Notes under the pieces: model-generated
Seen by the model: the letters and a program-made list of their open reading frames with translations, nothing else
What the model was told of the DNA's origin: nothing
Databases searched by the model: none
Program-made: the position numbers and the translations under genes
Part shown: positions 54,269 through 62,385 of the stretch, in pieces
Numbering within the stretch: the first letter of the stretch is position 1
Layout of the letters: every line of letters begins with the position of its first letter
Source: Paenibacillus taihuensis
GTDB lineage: Bacteria > Bacillota > Bacilli > Paenibacillales > Paenibacillaceae
Direction of reading: 5' to 3'
DNA: 64,000 bases
Assembly (NCBI RefSeq): GCF_003386535.1
Contig: NZ_QTTN01000032.1
Location: forward strand, 1 to 64,000

Positions 54269-54685
54269 ATGTGTTATAAGAGTATAAGACAGAGAAAGGA
54301 GGCGGTCACCACGGATCTTGAAGAGCGGATCAAACAGGTCCAAGCCGGGCAAACAGCGAGTTATGAAGCAATTGTGGAGCACTTTACTCCGCCTCTCTAT
54401 CGGTATTGCTTAAGAATGATTAACCAAGCGCAAGAGACGGAGGACGCAGTCCAGGACATTCTTATAAAAGCCTACGAATCCATAGGGCAGTATCAGCAAA
54501 ATGTGAGCTTCAGCGCATGGCTCTTTGCAATTGCCTACCGTCACTGCTTGAATCTTCTGCGTCGCAGAAAACTGCAGATGAAGTTCAGCTGGTTATTTCA
54601 TCGTGAGGTTTACGAGTCGAGTGCGGAGCAGGTGTATGATAACAAAATTCTTAGTCCATTGCAGCGAATGAATACTTGCAATTAA
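54269..54685 (+). pseudogene. ECF sigma factor truncated after region 2
   Basis: Sigma region 2 is complete: 'YEAIVEHFTPPLYRYCLRMI', 'DAVQDILIKAYESIGQYQ' and 'FSAWLFAIAYRHCLNLLRRR'. It stops at 'SPLQRMNTCN' with no region 4, so -35 recognition is lost. The ATG at 54269 has no site; AAAGGAGG further in (54296-54303) is followed by GTC ACC ACG, which may be a mutated ATG/GTG start of the original gene. Confidence 0.75.
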
Positions 54686-55437
54686 GTGATCAGAAGGGGC
54701 GTGTCATCGTCCAAACCTCGAATAATCAGTTGCCATCCATAAGCAAGTGCGGGAACCTGCTGGATAAGTATCGTAAGGAAGCAAGGAAGTCGATAAGGGC
54801 GGGGGCGAACCAAGGAGCTGCATTTTATGTGAAAGGCTCTGAGAAGGTTTGCGGTCAAATATTGCTAGGATTCGAGTATGGTTATGATTATGGTATTCAA
54901 TCGAGCGATGCTAGTCTGAGCGATGCCTTCTTTCAGGTTATGAACGAATATCTAAAACCAGTGCCAAAGATAAAACCTGCATATCTTCCGAACGGGTATA
55001 TATTCTTAAATGGGTCATTAGTCCCGAAGAGCATAGCTGTTGATCAAACAGAGTACCAGAAGCTGGTACAGCACTTATCTGCGAAGTCGAAAATGAGCGC
55101 CGATGGATCTGTTCTTTTTACGGAACCGATCACTTGGAATGAAGCAAATTCCGCGATGATCAGCTATATCGATGATACACAACTGAAGTTAATTACCATT
55201 TTGGCCACGAGGATGAATGGTCAGAAGGTGGACATGAACATTCCGAAGAATACGGAATCTCAAAAAATAGTCGTGAACAAGCAAGAGGTTATCTATATTG
55301 GACCTAACCTGGAATTTTCAAATAAGGCAATCTGGTACGATAGCCATACGGATATCTTGGTCTCAACTTGGGATGATGCTAACAGCGGCATTTCAAAAGA
55401 AGAATTCTTGAAGATGGTCCATAGTATTTTGAACTGA
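54676..55437 (+). pseudogene. Extracellular part of the cognate anti-sigma/DUF4367-like protein
   Basis: Open frame overlapping the sigma stub by 10 bp, starting only with TTG without ribosome site. It lacks the cytoplasmic zinc/anti-sigma domain and the transmembrane helix. The content is outer-domain-like: 'KPAYLPNGYIFLNGSLVPKS', and a C-terminal 'ISKEEFLKMVHSIL' as in DUF4367. A deletion that removed sigma region 4 and the start of the next gene explains both frames. Confidence 0.6.
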
Positions 55438-55461
55438 CGTCATTCAGACGTCAGTTTTTTT
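55433..55461 (+). terminator. Terminator of the former sigma/anti-sigma operon
   Basis: ACTGACGTC pairs with GACGTCAGT around ATTCA, followed by TTTTTTT. Confidence 0.85.
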
Positions 55462-55556
55462 GTGCCAAATTTCGTGTGGTATATCATACAAACGTGTATT
55501 ATAATAAACAAAACCTGAATTCAGAGAACAAGCGAACGATGGAGAGGGATTACGCG

Positions 55557-56283
55557 ATGCAAGAGAATGCTCATATAAAGAGAGAAAGGGCTGTAAGCAC
55601 GGGGGATTTCATACAAGGGATACGAGATTGCATTCCTACCTTGCTGGGCTACTTGAGTATTGGTTTTGCTGCTGGCGTGGTAGAGAAGACCTCCGGACTA
55701 AGCATCACCGAAATCATCCTCATGAGTGTACTGATCTATGCGGGATCAGCTCAGTTTATTATTGCTGGAATGGTTGCAGCACAGGGTTCAGCAGCAGCTA
55801 TTATTTTCACGATCTTGTTCGTTAACTTGCGCCACCTCCTGCTGAGCGGCACTGTCCCCGTATTTCCGCCATCTGACACCGCTTAAGAACATGCTAGTTG
55901 GCGCTTTGCTCACCGACGAAACCTTCGGAGTCGCGATTAATCAGACAGCAACGAGGCCATTTATTAGCGAGAAATGGATGCATGGTCTCAACACGACCGC
56001 TTACCTGAACTGGATTGCAGCCAACATCGCTGGCGCATTCTTCGGAAAATGGATTACGAATCCGGAGAAGTTTGGTCTCGATTTTGCATTGCCAGCGATG
56101 TTCATCGGACTTCTCGTTCTATTGATGGTGAGCAGATCGAAGATCGTCATTGATATGATTGTCGCGATTAGCGCGGTTGCCATTGTGGTGGGAGTTACGT
56201 TGGTATCATCGGCAAGTATAGGTGTCATTGTAGCTACAGTCTTTGCCGCGACAGTCGGAATGGTGGTGGAAAAATGGAAGTAA
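55557..56283 (+). pseudogene. azlC: AzlC branched-chain amino-acid exporter subunit, frameshifted
   Basis: The first frame holds the AzlC N-terminus ('TGDFIQGIRDCIPTLLGYLS', 'GFAAGVVEK', 'LMSVLIYAGSAQFIIAGMVA', 'NLRHLLLSG'). After AGCGGCACT (about 55845) the protein continues in another frame: LSPYFRHLTPLKNMLVGALL, then TDETFGVAI, to the end at 56283. Restoring two bases (AGC GCG GCA) gives the family's conserved 'LRHLLMSAALSPYF'. Start ATG at 55557 follows GGAGAGGG. Partner azlD is intact. Frameshift by mutation or sequencing error. Confidence 0.85.
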
Positions 56284-56600
56284 GATGGGATATTCTACTC
56301 ATCATAATCGGATCGTGCATAGTTACATTCATCCCTCGGGTGCTTCCTCTTATCGTACTAAGCCGCTTGCAGCTTCCTGATTGGGGCATGCGCTGGTTGA
56401 ATTATGTGCCCATTGCGGTCATGGCAGCTTTGGTAGGTCAGGAGCTGTTCATGAAAGACGGTGCGATCTCGCCACTAAGGAATAACCTCGAGTTGATTGC
56501 ATCATTGCCAACATTTCTGACGGCGATCATCGCGCGCAGCTTATTAGGGACTGTCGTGGTTGGGATTATTTCGATTATGGTTTTACGGTTTGTTTTTTGA
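56274..56600 (+). CDS. azlD: AzlD family membrane protein
   Basis: 108 residues, four spans, overlapping the AzlC end. 'GSCIVTFIPRVLPLIVLSRL' with 'WLNYVPIAVMAALVGQELF' are AzlD features. AzlC and AzlD together export branched-chain amino acids and analogues. Without AzlC it would have no partner. Confidence 0.85.
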   Translation: MEVRWDILLIIIGSCIVTFIPRVLPLIVLSRLQLPDWGMRWLNYVPIAVMAALVGQELFMKDGAISPLRNNLELIASLPTFLTAIIARSLLGTVVVGIISIMVLRFVF

Positions 56601-56608
56601 GTTTACTG

Positions 56609-56642
56609 GCAGCTGGTCTTTGAGATCGGCTGCTCTTTTCTA
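56609..56642 (+). terminator. Weak terminator after azlD
   Basis: GCAGC pairs with GCTGC followed by TCTTTTC; stem only five bp. Confidence 0.35.
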
Positions 56643-56720
56643 ATTTTTGGGTGGTTTTGCTTAAAGTGGGCAGGATCGTTCACTTCTTCATCGAAGATAA
56701 GAAGAACTGGGGGGAAATCT

Positions 56721-56846
56721 GTGACAGTAGTAACGAATATCTATCTCGTGCGGCATGGTGAAACGGAATGGAATGTAGAACATCGCATGCAAGGGCATCA
56801 CGATGGCGATATCCGTCATTATCGAGGAAATTGTGAAAGGAAATGA
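56721..56846 (+). pseudogene. Truncated histidine phosphatase (phosphoglycerate-mutase family) stub
   Basis: 41 codons from a GTG with GGGGGGAA upstream: 'IYLVRHGETEWNVEHRMQGH' is the catalytic RHG motif and phosphate loop, then HD and a short tail (DIRHYRGNCERK) joined by a deletion. The remaining ~150 residues of the family are missing. Its end overlaps the next gene. Confidence 0.85.
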
Positions 56847-56848
56847 TT

Positions 56849-57184
56849 ATGAAAATTATAACGCTGTGCGGCTCTACAAAGTTTAAAGATCAGTTTGAAC
56901 AGGCAAATGCATTTCTCACGCTTCAAGGAAATATCGTTATCAGCCTTGCTTTCTTCGAACAGAGTGAGGGATTTGAAATAACTGCGGAACAAGCTGAATT
57001 ACTTGGGAAACTTCATTTTAGCAAAATAGATCTGTCTGATGAAATATTCGTGATAGATGTGAATGGTTACATAGGCAGCAGCACAAGAAGAGAGATTGAA
57101 TACGCTAACGAAAGAGGAAAAGGAGTTCACTATTACTCAGACGGCGTAAATCCTTCGAATGGGTTTGGGGGAATCGCAACTTAG
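56849..57184 (+). CDS. Nucleoside 2-deoxyribosyltransferase-like protein
   Basis: 111 residues. 'MKIITLCGSTKFKDQFEQAN' and 'EIFVIDVNGYIGSSTRREIE', then YANERGKGVHYYSD, match the flavodoxin-like nucleoside deoxyribosyltransferase/DUF4406 group. The GSTRxEIEYA motif is the phosphate/base loop. Function in vivo unknown. ATG at 56849 has AAGGA seven bases upstream. Confidence 0.75.
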   Translation: MKIITLCGSTKFKDQFEQANAFLTLQGNIVISLAFFEQSEGFEITAEQAELLGKLHFSKIDLSDEIFVIDVNGYIGSSTRREIEYANERGKGVHYYSDGVNPSNGFGGIAT

Positions 57185-57243
57185 CACCTCTTCGATGTAT
57201 ATGCATCATATGTAAATTTTGAGAGGTAAATGGAGGTGGTTCG

Positions 57244-57762
57244 ATGACTCTAAAACATTTTAGCTCGATTACCGTCATGTTGACCCTATGCGGAGCACTA
57301 GTTGGATGTAAAACAGATTATAAAGACGCGTCTCATGTTGCAGCCGAGTATGTGAAACACCAATATGTCGTGACGGATTACCATCAAATTAAGTTACCCG
57401 AAGGTACAATGGTAAAGTTGATTGAACTGAAGCCATATATAATGGATGATTTCACTCGAATTCAAGAGACGGTGCAAACTAACATGGAGTTACCGCTTCA
57501 AATTGCTCTAGCCGAGAAATCGAATATCAGCACAGAAAACCTTCATATTTTACCGAATTCCAAGAAAGCAATTCAAGATAAATCAAATAAATTACTAGAG
57601 TATGATACGACTTTGGTTTTAACCAATGATGAGGGAGATTCGAAAGAAGTAAAAGTGAACGGTGTACTGACGATGATCAAAGTTAATGAGGAATGGAAAG
57701 TGCTTGCGGATTGGAATCGAAGTCAATCAGAACTGGCCTCACTTGCAAAGCTAAGAAGTTAG
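57244..57762 (+). CDS. Lipoprotein, unknown
   Basis: 172 residues. Lipoprotein signal 'MLTLCGALVGCKTDY' with lipobox LVGC (Cys 22). The mature domain is NTF2-like in appearance, ending 'TMIKVNEEWKVLADWNRSQS'. No family assigned. AT-rich. GGAGGTGG precedes the ATG. Confidence 0.65.
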   Translation: MTLKHFSSITVMLTLCGALVGCKTDYKDASHVAAEYVKHQYVVTDYHQIKLPEGTMVKLIELKPYIMDDFTRIQETVQTNMELPLQIALAEKSNISTENLHILPNSKKAIQDKSNKLLEYDTTLVLTNDEGDSKEVKVNGVLTMIKVNEEWKVLADWNRSQSELASLAKLRS

Positions 57763-57774
57763 AGGGAGACAGCC

Positions 57775-57879
57775 ATGAATTGTTACTATCACGATAGTAA
57801 TGAAGCAGAAGTTGGCCATCATATGCGATGGCTTTTTTCAGTGGCGCTCCGTTACCGGAATAAGGTAATATGCATATAA
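57775..57879 (+). CDS. Possible truncated gene start (34 codons)
   Basis: AGAGGGAGAC precedes ATG and MNCYYHDSNEAEVGHHMRWL then a short tail. 'MNCxxH' is the opening of the B-box zinc-finger proteins common in Paenibacillus, so this may be a remnant 5' end. It overlaps an 18-bp palindrome (TTACTATCACGATAGTAA, 57783-57800) and a terminator. Very uncertain. Confidence 0.25.
   Translation: MNCYYHDSNEAEVGHHMRWLFSVALRYRNKVICI
57814..57839 (+). terminator. Terminator
   Basis: GCCATC pairs with GATGGC around ATATGC, followed by TTTTTT. Confidence 0.7.
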
Positions 57880-57907
57880 CTACAGCTTGCAGGAGGAAAA
57901 TCCAACT

Positions 57908-58882
57908 ATGAACTATCGACGTCTAGGAAACAGCGGACTTCGCGTATCCGAGCTTGGTCTCGGCACGAACGCGTTCGGCAAGAGGGCCGACCGTGACACG
58001 TCCATCCGAATCATCGACTTCGCAATCGATCACGGAATTAACTTTATTGATACAGCCAATATTTACGCAGGTACGGAGTCGGAGCGCATTATCGGTGAGG
58101 CGCTTCAAGGCAAGCGCAGCAAGGTGGTGCTCGCAACGAAAGGCGGTCTTCCTCGCGGAAGCGGGCCGAACGAGAGCGGTTCTTCGAGGTATCACCTTCA
58201 GCAGGAGTTGGAAGACAGTCTGAAGAGGCTGCAAACCGATTATGTAGACCTATATCAAATCCACACATTCGATCCAAGCACGCCGCTGGAAGAAACGCTT
58301 CGATTTCTCGATGATATGGTTAGTAGCGGCAAAATACGTTACATTGGGGCTTCCAACTATTTTGCTTGGGAGCTGATGAAATCACTCGCGATTAGTGAGG
58401 CGAAGGGTTTCCCGCGGTACGTGGCCACGCAGGTCAGCTACTCGCTCGCGGATCGGACGCCGGAGCAGGAGCTTGCACCATTGTGTATCGATCAAGGGGT
58501 TGGCATCATTCCCTATTTTCCGCTTGCGGGAGGCATCTTGAGCGGCAAGTACAGCTTGAACGTCAATGCACCGCAAGGCTCACGCGTCGTGACGGATCCG
58601 AGTTTCTCCCGATTCCTGGACGAAGGCAGAATCAAGCTCGGGCAAGAAGTGAGCAGCATCGCAGAATCGTGCGGTTGTACTGCAAGTGTACTATCTCTGG
58701 CATGGCTCATGAGCCGCCAGACTGTAGCCACTGTCATCGTCGGGGCGACAAGCACGACCCAGTTGGAGGATAATTTGAACAGCGTCTCCGTGCAAATCAC
58801 GGGAGATGTTATTAAGCAGCTGGACGAGATCAGCGATACATATCGTTACGGTAAACCTTTTGCATGGTATCGCTTGCCATAG
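57908..58882 (+). CDS. Aldo/keto reductase
   Basis: 324 residues, TIM barrel, NADPH-dependent. 'FIDTANIYAGTESERIIGEAL' has catalytic Asp and Tyr, 'VVLATKGG' the Lys, and 'DLYQIHTFDPSTPLEETL' the His. 'IRYIGASNYFAWELMKSLAI' and 'VIVGATSTTQLEDNLNSV' bind the cofactor. ATG at 57908 has GGAGGAAAA upstream. The substrate is not predictable. Confidence 0.92.
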   Translation: MNYRRLGNSGLRVSELGLGTNAFGKRADRDTSIRIIDFAIDHGINFIDTANIYAGTESERIIGEALQGKRSKVVLATKGGLPRGSGPNESGSSRYHLQQELEDSLKRLQTDYVDLYQIHTFDPSTPLEETLRFLDDMVSSGKIRYIGASNYFAWELMKSLAISEAKGFPRYVATQVSYSLADRTPEQELAPLCIDQGVGIIPYFPLAGGILSGKYSLNVNAPQGSRVVTDPSFSRFLDEGRIKLGQEVSSIAESCGCTASVLSLAWLMSRQTVATVIVGATSTTQLEDNLNSVSVQITGDVIKQLDEISDTYRYGKPFAWYRLP

Positions 58883-58893
58883 ATAAATGATCC

Positions 58894-58922
58894 GAAGAGA
58901 GCCCTGGTGCTCTCTTTTTTTA
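58894..58922 (+). terminator. Terminator of the aldo/keto reductase
   Basis: AAGAGAGC pairs with GCTCTCTT, followed by TTTTT. Confidence 0.85.
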
Positions 58923-58995
58923 TGTCGATTACCCTCAATTTCGGGAACTGTGTACAGATTCAACTAGTGTATAGCTCGTTAACAACTGAGTTGCG

Positions 58996-59160
58996 ATGAA
59001 CGGCGAGCTCAGGGCAACCATTACGTTGTCGGCTGGGGTCAAATATGACATCAAGATGGAATTCATCGAGCCTTGCGGCAATGCGCATGCGCAGCTGTCA
59101 TGGTCGAGCGCATCGCAAACCAAACAAGTCGTACCGAACTCACGCTTGTTTACAAGCTAG
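58996..59160 (+). pseudogene. PA14-domain tail of a lost gene
   Basis: 54 codons, GELRATITLSAGVKYDIKME and 'AQLSWSSASQTKQVVPNSRL' are the last three strands of a PA14 carbohydrate-binding domain. The frame is blocked upstream by stops, so the main body of the gene is gone. Followed by a strong terminator. Confidence 0.7.
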
Positions 59161-59177
59161 CAGGTCGTCATTGTTTC

Positions 59178-59211
59178 AGCCGCCGGACAGATGGAGTCCG
59201 GCGGTTGTTTG
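59178..59211 (+). terminator. Terminator after the PA14 remnant
   Basis: GCCGCCGGAC pairs with GTCCGGCGG, followed by TTGTTT. Confidence 0.7.
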
Positions 59212-59293
59212 CGTTGATGTAGTCAAGATAATCGAGCGGAATGAAGAGGAATATGATATATTTCCATATGTCTCACAAAAAGGGGAGAACCAG

Positions 59294-59776
59294 GTGACTT
59301 ATCATATCCGTGTCAGACCAACAGCACTCATTATAGAGAACGATAGCGTACTTCTCATAGAGTACAGCGAGAATGGGGAGTTTCATTACAATTTACCAGG
59401 CGGTGGAGCTGAGCCTGGAGAGACGATTACGGATTCACTCGCTCGAGAGATGATGGAGGAAGCTGCGGCTGAGGTAAATGTCGGCCGTGTAGCTTTTGTC
59501 TATGAATTTGCGCCTCACAAGCAATCGGGGACGTATGACTCGGCGACAACGCCGCATGCGCTTATTATCGTGTTTGATTGTACGTTGAAGGATGGATCAC
59601 AGCCGCGATTGCCGGACCAACCAGACCCGATGCAGGTAGGGGTCCGATGGATTCGTTTGGATGAGCTTGAATCGATTATGCTGTTCCCGAATGTGAAGAA
59701 ACAGATCATCCGCTACGCGAGCAAACGGGATTCAGTCGAGCTTGTGGAAGACTATCAGCTCGAGCCGTATGAATAG
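59294..59776 (+). CDS. NUDIX hydrolase
   Basis: 160 residues. The Nudix box is GGGAEPGETITDSLAREMME followed by EAAAEV (residues ~34-58, GX5EX7REUXEEXGU with G-to-A at the last glycine). Start GTG at 59294 with AAGGGGAG upstream. Hydrolyses nucleoside diphosphate derivatives; the substrate is unknown. Confidence 0.85.
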   Translation: MTYHIRVRPTALIIENDSVLLIEYSENGEFHYNLPGGGAEPGETITDSLAREMMEEAAAEVNVGRVAFVYEFAPHKQSGTYDSATTPHALIIVFDCTLKDGSQPRLPDQPDPMQVGVRWIRLDELESIMLFPNVKKQIIRYASKRDSVELVEDYQLEPYE

Positions 59777-59829
59777 CCCATTTACAATGTGGGGAATGAT
59801 CTGTTATGATGTTTGAAATATTTTGCAAA

Positions 59830-60120
59830 ACGCGATGATGAGAAGAGTAGGGAGTAGGTCCCCATACAGAGAGCTCCGGGTGCTGAGAAGGAGCAGGGGA
59901 GATGTTCCGCGAACCAAGCCTCTGAGCAGCGTGCCGGATCCGAGCTTTCGGTGATGTCATGACGGGAGCTCCCGTTACAGAGCTAGAGTATAACCGTTGT
60001 CTGCGAAGGGAATGACGTACTCGAAGAGATTAATATGGCGACATATTAATGAAGCTGGGGTGGCACCGCGAATAACTTCGTCCCCAAGACTAACAAGTCT
60101 TGGAGGTGAAGTTTTTTTTT
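59830..60120 (+). ncRNA. T-box leader upstream of the GlnRS-like gene
   Basis: Stem I features (GATGATGAGAAGAGTAGG, the AGAGAGCTCC.. distal part with GGGTGCTGAGAAGGAGC) and the anti-terminator T-box 'AGCTGGGGTGGCACCGCG' at about 60051-60070. The terminator ACTTCGTCCCCAAGACT / AGTCTTGGAGGTGAAGT plus T9 follows at 60074-60120. Candidate Gln specifiers are CAG at 59894-59896 and CAA at 59915-59917, but the specifier loop was not resolved by hand. Confidence 0.88.
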
Positions 60121-60185
60121 ATTGCGGTTATGTACGCGTTCGTCAATTGAAGCCACACCATAAAGCTCATTAGGAGGAGCCGAAT

Positions 60186-61844
60186 ATGAATAACGATAAT
60201 TTTATGCTGAAGCTGATTGAGGATGAGATTGCATCGGAGCCGTTTGGCCGGGAGATGTGCACGCGATTCCCGCCGGAACCGAACGGATATTTGCATATTG
60301 GCAGCGCATATGCGATTCATACCAATTACACGGTTGCTGCGAGCCTCGGCGGCAAGTTCCATCTGCGGTTCGACGATACGAATCCGCTCAAAGAAGATAT
60401 TGCTTATGTGAATGCGATCATCGAGGACATCAAGTGGCTTGGTTACGATCCAGGGCCGCATATATACTATGGCTCGGATTATTCGGAGGAGATTTACCGT
60501 TACGCCGTGAAGCTGATTGAAGGTGGAAATGCCTTCGTTTGCGACCTGTCGCCCAGCGAGATGACGGAGTACCGTGGAACACTTACGGAGCCTGGCCGAA
60601 ACAGTCCATATCGGGGGCGGACGGTGGAGGAGAATCTGAAGCTTTTTGCCGAGATGAAAGCTGGCAAGTATGGTTCCGGTACGAAGGTTCTCCGAGCGAA
60701 GATCGATATGAGCTCGCCTAACATGAATATGCGCGATCCCGTGCTGTACCGCATCATTCATGCGGAGCATTACCGGACGGGGGATGCGTGGTGCATCTAT
60801 CCGATGTATGATTACGCCCATCCGATTCAAGATGCGATCGAAGGCATCACGTATTCACTCTGTTCGATTGAGTTCAAGGACCATCGCCCGCTGTATGATT
60901 GGGTGCTGCGAGAACTTGCAATCGTGTCTCCTCCCCGTCAACGGGAGTTCGGACGGTTGAGCTTGACAGGCGTTGTTACGAGCAAAAGATTCCTGCGTCA
61001 GCTCGCCCTCGGCGGTCACGTGGATGGGTGGGACGATCCAAGGCTCCCGACGCTTCGCGGATTTCGTCGCCGCGGCTTCACGCCAGAGAGTATACGCCGT
61101 TTCATTACAGAGATAGGCAGTATCCGATCGCAGAGCACCGTAGATATTTCGCTGCTCGATCATTGTCTTCGCCAAGAGCTGAAAGGGACGACGGTCAGTG
61201 TAATGGGCGTGCTTCGCCCGTTAAAGGTGGTCATCACCAACTACCCTGAAAACCAAACGGAGCTGCTGCTGATCGAGAACAATAGCGAGGATCCAGGGCT
61301 TGGCCATCGGGAAGTGCCATTCTCGCGAACGATCTACATCGAGCAAGATGATTTCATGGAGCTGCCGCCAGCAGGCTTCCATCGTCTTCGCCCTGGTGAG
61401 GAAGTGCGGCTAAAGGGAGCGTATTTCATCCGATGCGAGGATGTGATCAAAGACGGGGAGACTGGAGAAATCGTGGAGCTTCACTGCACATACGATCCTC
61501 GTACGAAGAGCGGAACGGGGTTCAATGAGCGGAAGGTGAAGGGGACGATTCATTGGGCGTCCGCGGAGCACGCGGTTCAAGCCGATGTCCGCTTGTATGA
61601 GAAGCTGCTTCATTCCGATGCGCCGCCAGAAGAGGGTGAAGATTGGACTGATCGACTGAATCCGGAGTCGCTCACGGTTGTTGAAGGCGCAATGATTGAG
61701 CCTTACATTCTCCGGGTGAGCTCGGAGCATAAGTTCCAGCTGTTCCGTCACGGCTACTTCTGTAGCGACTCGAAGCACAGCAATGCTGAGCGGCTTGTGT
61801 TCAATCGGATCGTGCCGCTGAAGGATACGTGGAATAAGAAGTAA
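60186..61844 (+). CDS. glnS: Divergent glutaminyl-tRNA synthetase homologue
   Basis: 552 residues, collinear with bacterial GlnRS over its whole length ('RFPPEPNGYLHIGSAYAI', 'GKFHLRFDDTNPLKEDIAYV', 'YPMYDYAHPIQDAIEGITYS', anticodon-binding C-terminus 'FCSDSKHSNAERLVFNRIVP'). Class I motifs are altered: HIGH reads HIGS, and the GlnRS 'VMSKR' reads VTSKR. The other active-site stretches are kept. It is preceded by a T-box. In many Firmicutes Gln-tRNA is made by GluRS plus GatCAB, so a second GlnRS-type gene is not essential. It may be a normal GlnRS with relaxed motifs or a specialised paralogue. Confidence 0.85.
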   Translation: MNNDNFMLKLIEDEIASEPFGREMCTRFPPEPNGYLHIGSAYAIHTNYTVAASLGGKFHLRFDDTNPLKEDIAYVNAIIEDIKWLGYDPGPHIYYGSDYSEEIYRYAVKLIEGGNAFVCDLSPSEMTEYRGTLTEPGRNSPYRGRTVEENLKLFAEMKAGKYGSGTKVLRAKIDMSSPNMNMRDPVLYRIIHAEHYRTGDAWCIYPMYDYAHPIQDAIEGITYSLCSIEFKDHRPLYDWVLRELAIVSPPRQREFGRLSLTGVVTSKRFLRQLALGGHVDGWDDPRLPTLRGFRRRGFTPESIRRFITEIGSIRSQSTVDISLLDHCLRQELKGTTVSVMGVLRPLKVVITNYPENQTELLLIENNSEDPGLGHREVPFSRTIYIEQDDFMELPPAGFHRLRPGEEVRLKGAYFIRCEDVIKDGETGEIVELHCTYDPRTKSGTGFNERKVKGTIHWASAEHAVQADVRLYEKLLHSDAPPEEGEDWTDRLNPESLTVVEGAMIEPYILRVSSEHKFQLFRHGYFCSDSKHSNAERLVFNRIVPLKDTWNKK

Positions 61845-61864
61845 ACTGAAGGGGAGAGATCGCC

Positions 61865-62353
61865 ATGTACGCAAGCCGTCCGCTTGAAGAATCGGATCTG
61901 GACACCATTTGTACGTTTCCGCAAAATCCAGAGGAGCTACGGTATTTCTTTCCATCCGCTTCATTTCCGCTTACGCCAGATCAACTCCGAGACAAGGTGG
62001 CGACGCGAGCCCAGCCAACGTGCATTATATATGAGAATGAAGTTGTTGCTTCCGCAAACCTTTACCAGATCGAGGCTGACAGCTGTTACTTAGGCAATGT
62101 CATTGTCGCACCAGCATTTCGTGGAAGAGGAGCAGCAGCCTTTCTGTTGGAAACGATGATTTCGTTGGTTAGGGCGAAGTATGGAGTAACAGTAATGAAG
62201 TTAATTTGTGAAAGTAGCAATACGAGAGGACTATTGTTTTATCGCAAACACGGATTTCTTCCAGTAGATCTGTTCGGTAAGCAGAGTGCGAGCGGTGAAA
62301 TTGTAGTTGGCATACGGATGGAACGCCGGATTGAAGAAGGCATATGCCCGTAG
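61865..62353 (+). CDS. GNAT-family N-acetyltransferase
   Basis: 162 residues. 'LGNVIVAPAFRGRGAAAFLL' carries the acetyl-CoA loop (RGRGAA), and 'SSNTRGLLFYRKHGFLPVDL' the C-terminal strand-helix. It begins 20 bp after the GlnRS stop with AAGGGGAGAG as ribosome site, and so is probably co-transcribed under the T-box. Substrate unknown. Confidence 0.85.
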   Translation: MYASRPLEESDLDTICTFPQNPEELRYFFPSASFPLTPDQLRDKVATRAQPTCIIYENEVVASANLYQIEADSCYLGNVIVAPAFRGRGAAAFLLETMISLVRAKYGVTVMKLICESSNTRGLLFYRKHGFLPVDLFGKQSASGEIVVGIRMERRIEEGICP

Positions 62354-62375
62354 CATATGCCTTCTCTTCTCTTCA
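62335..62375 (+). terminator. Terminator of the GlnRS/GNAT operon
   Basis: AGAAGGCATATGC (62335-62347) pairs with GCATATGCCTTCT (62353-62365). The stem includes the final codons of the GNAT. Confidence 0.8.
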
Positions 62376-62385
62376 TTTCACTCAC

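Noticed and set aside
59045-59293. Longer NUDIX protein starting at 59045
   Set aside because: The extension runs through the PA14 remnant in another frame and its terminator; GTG at 59294 has a proper ribosome site.
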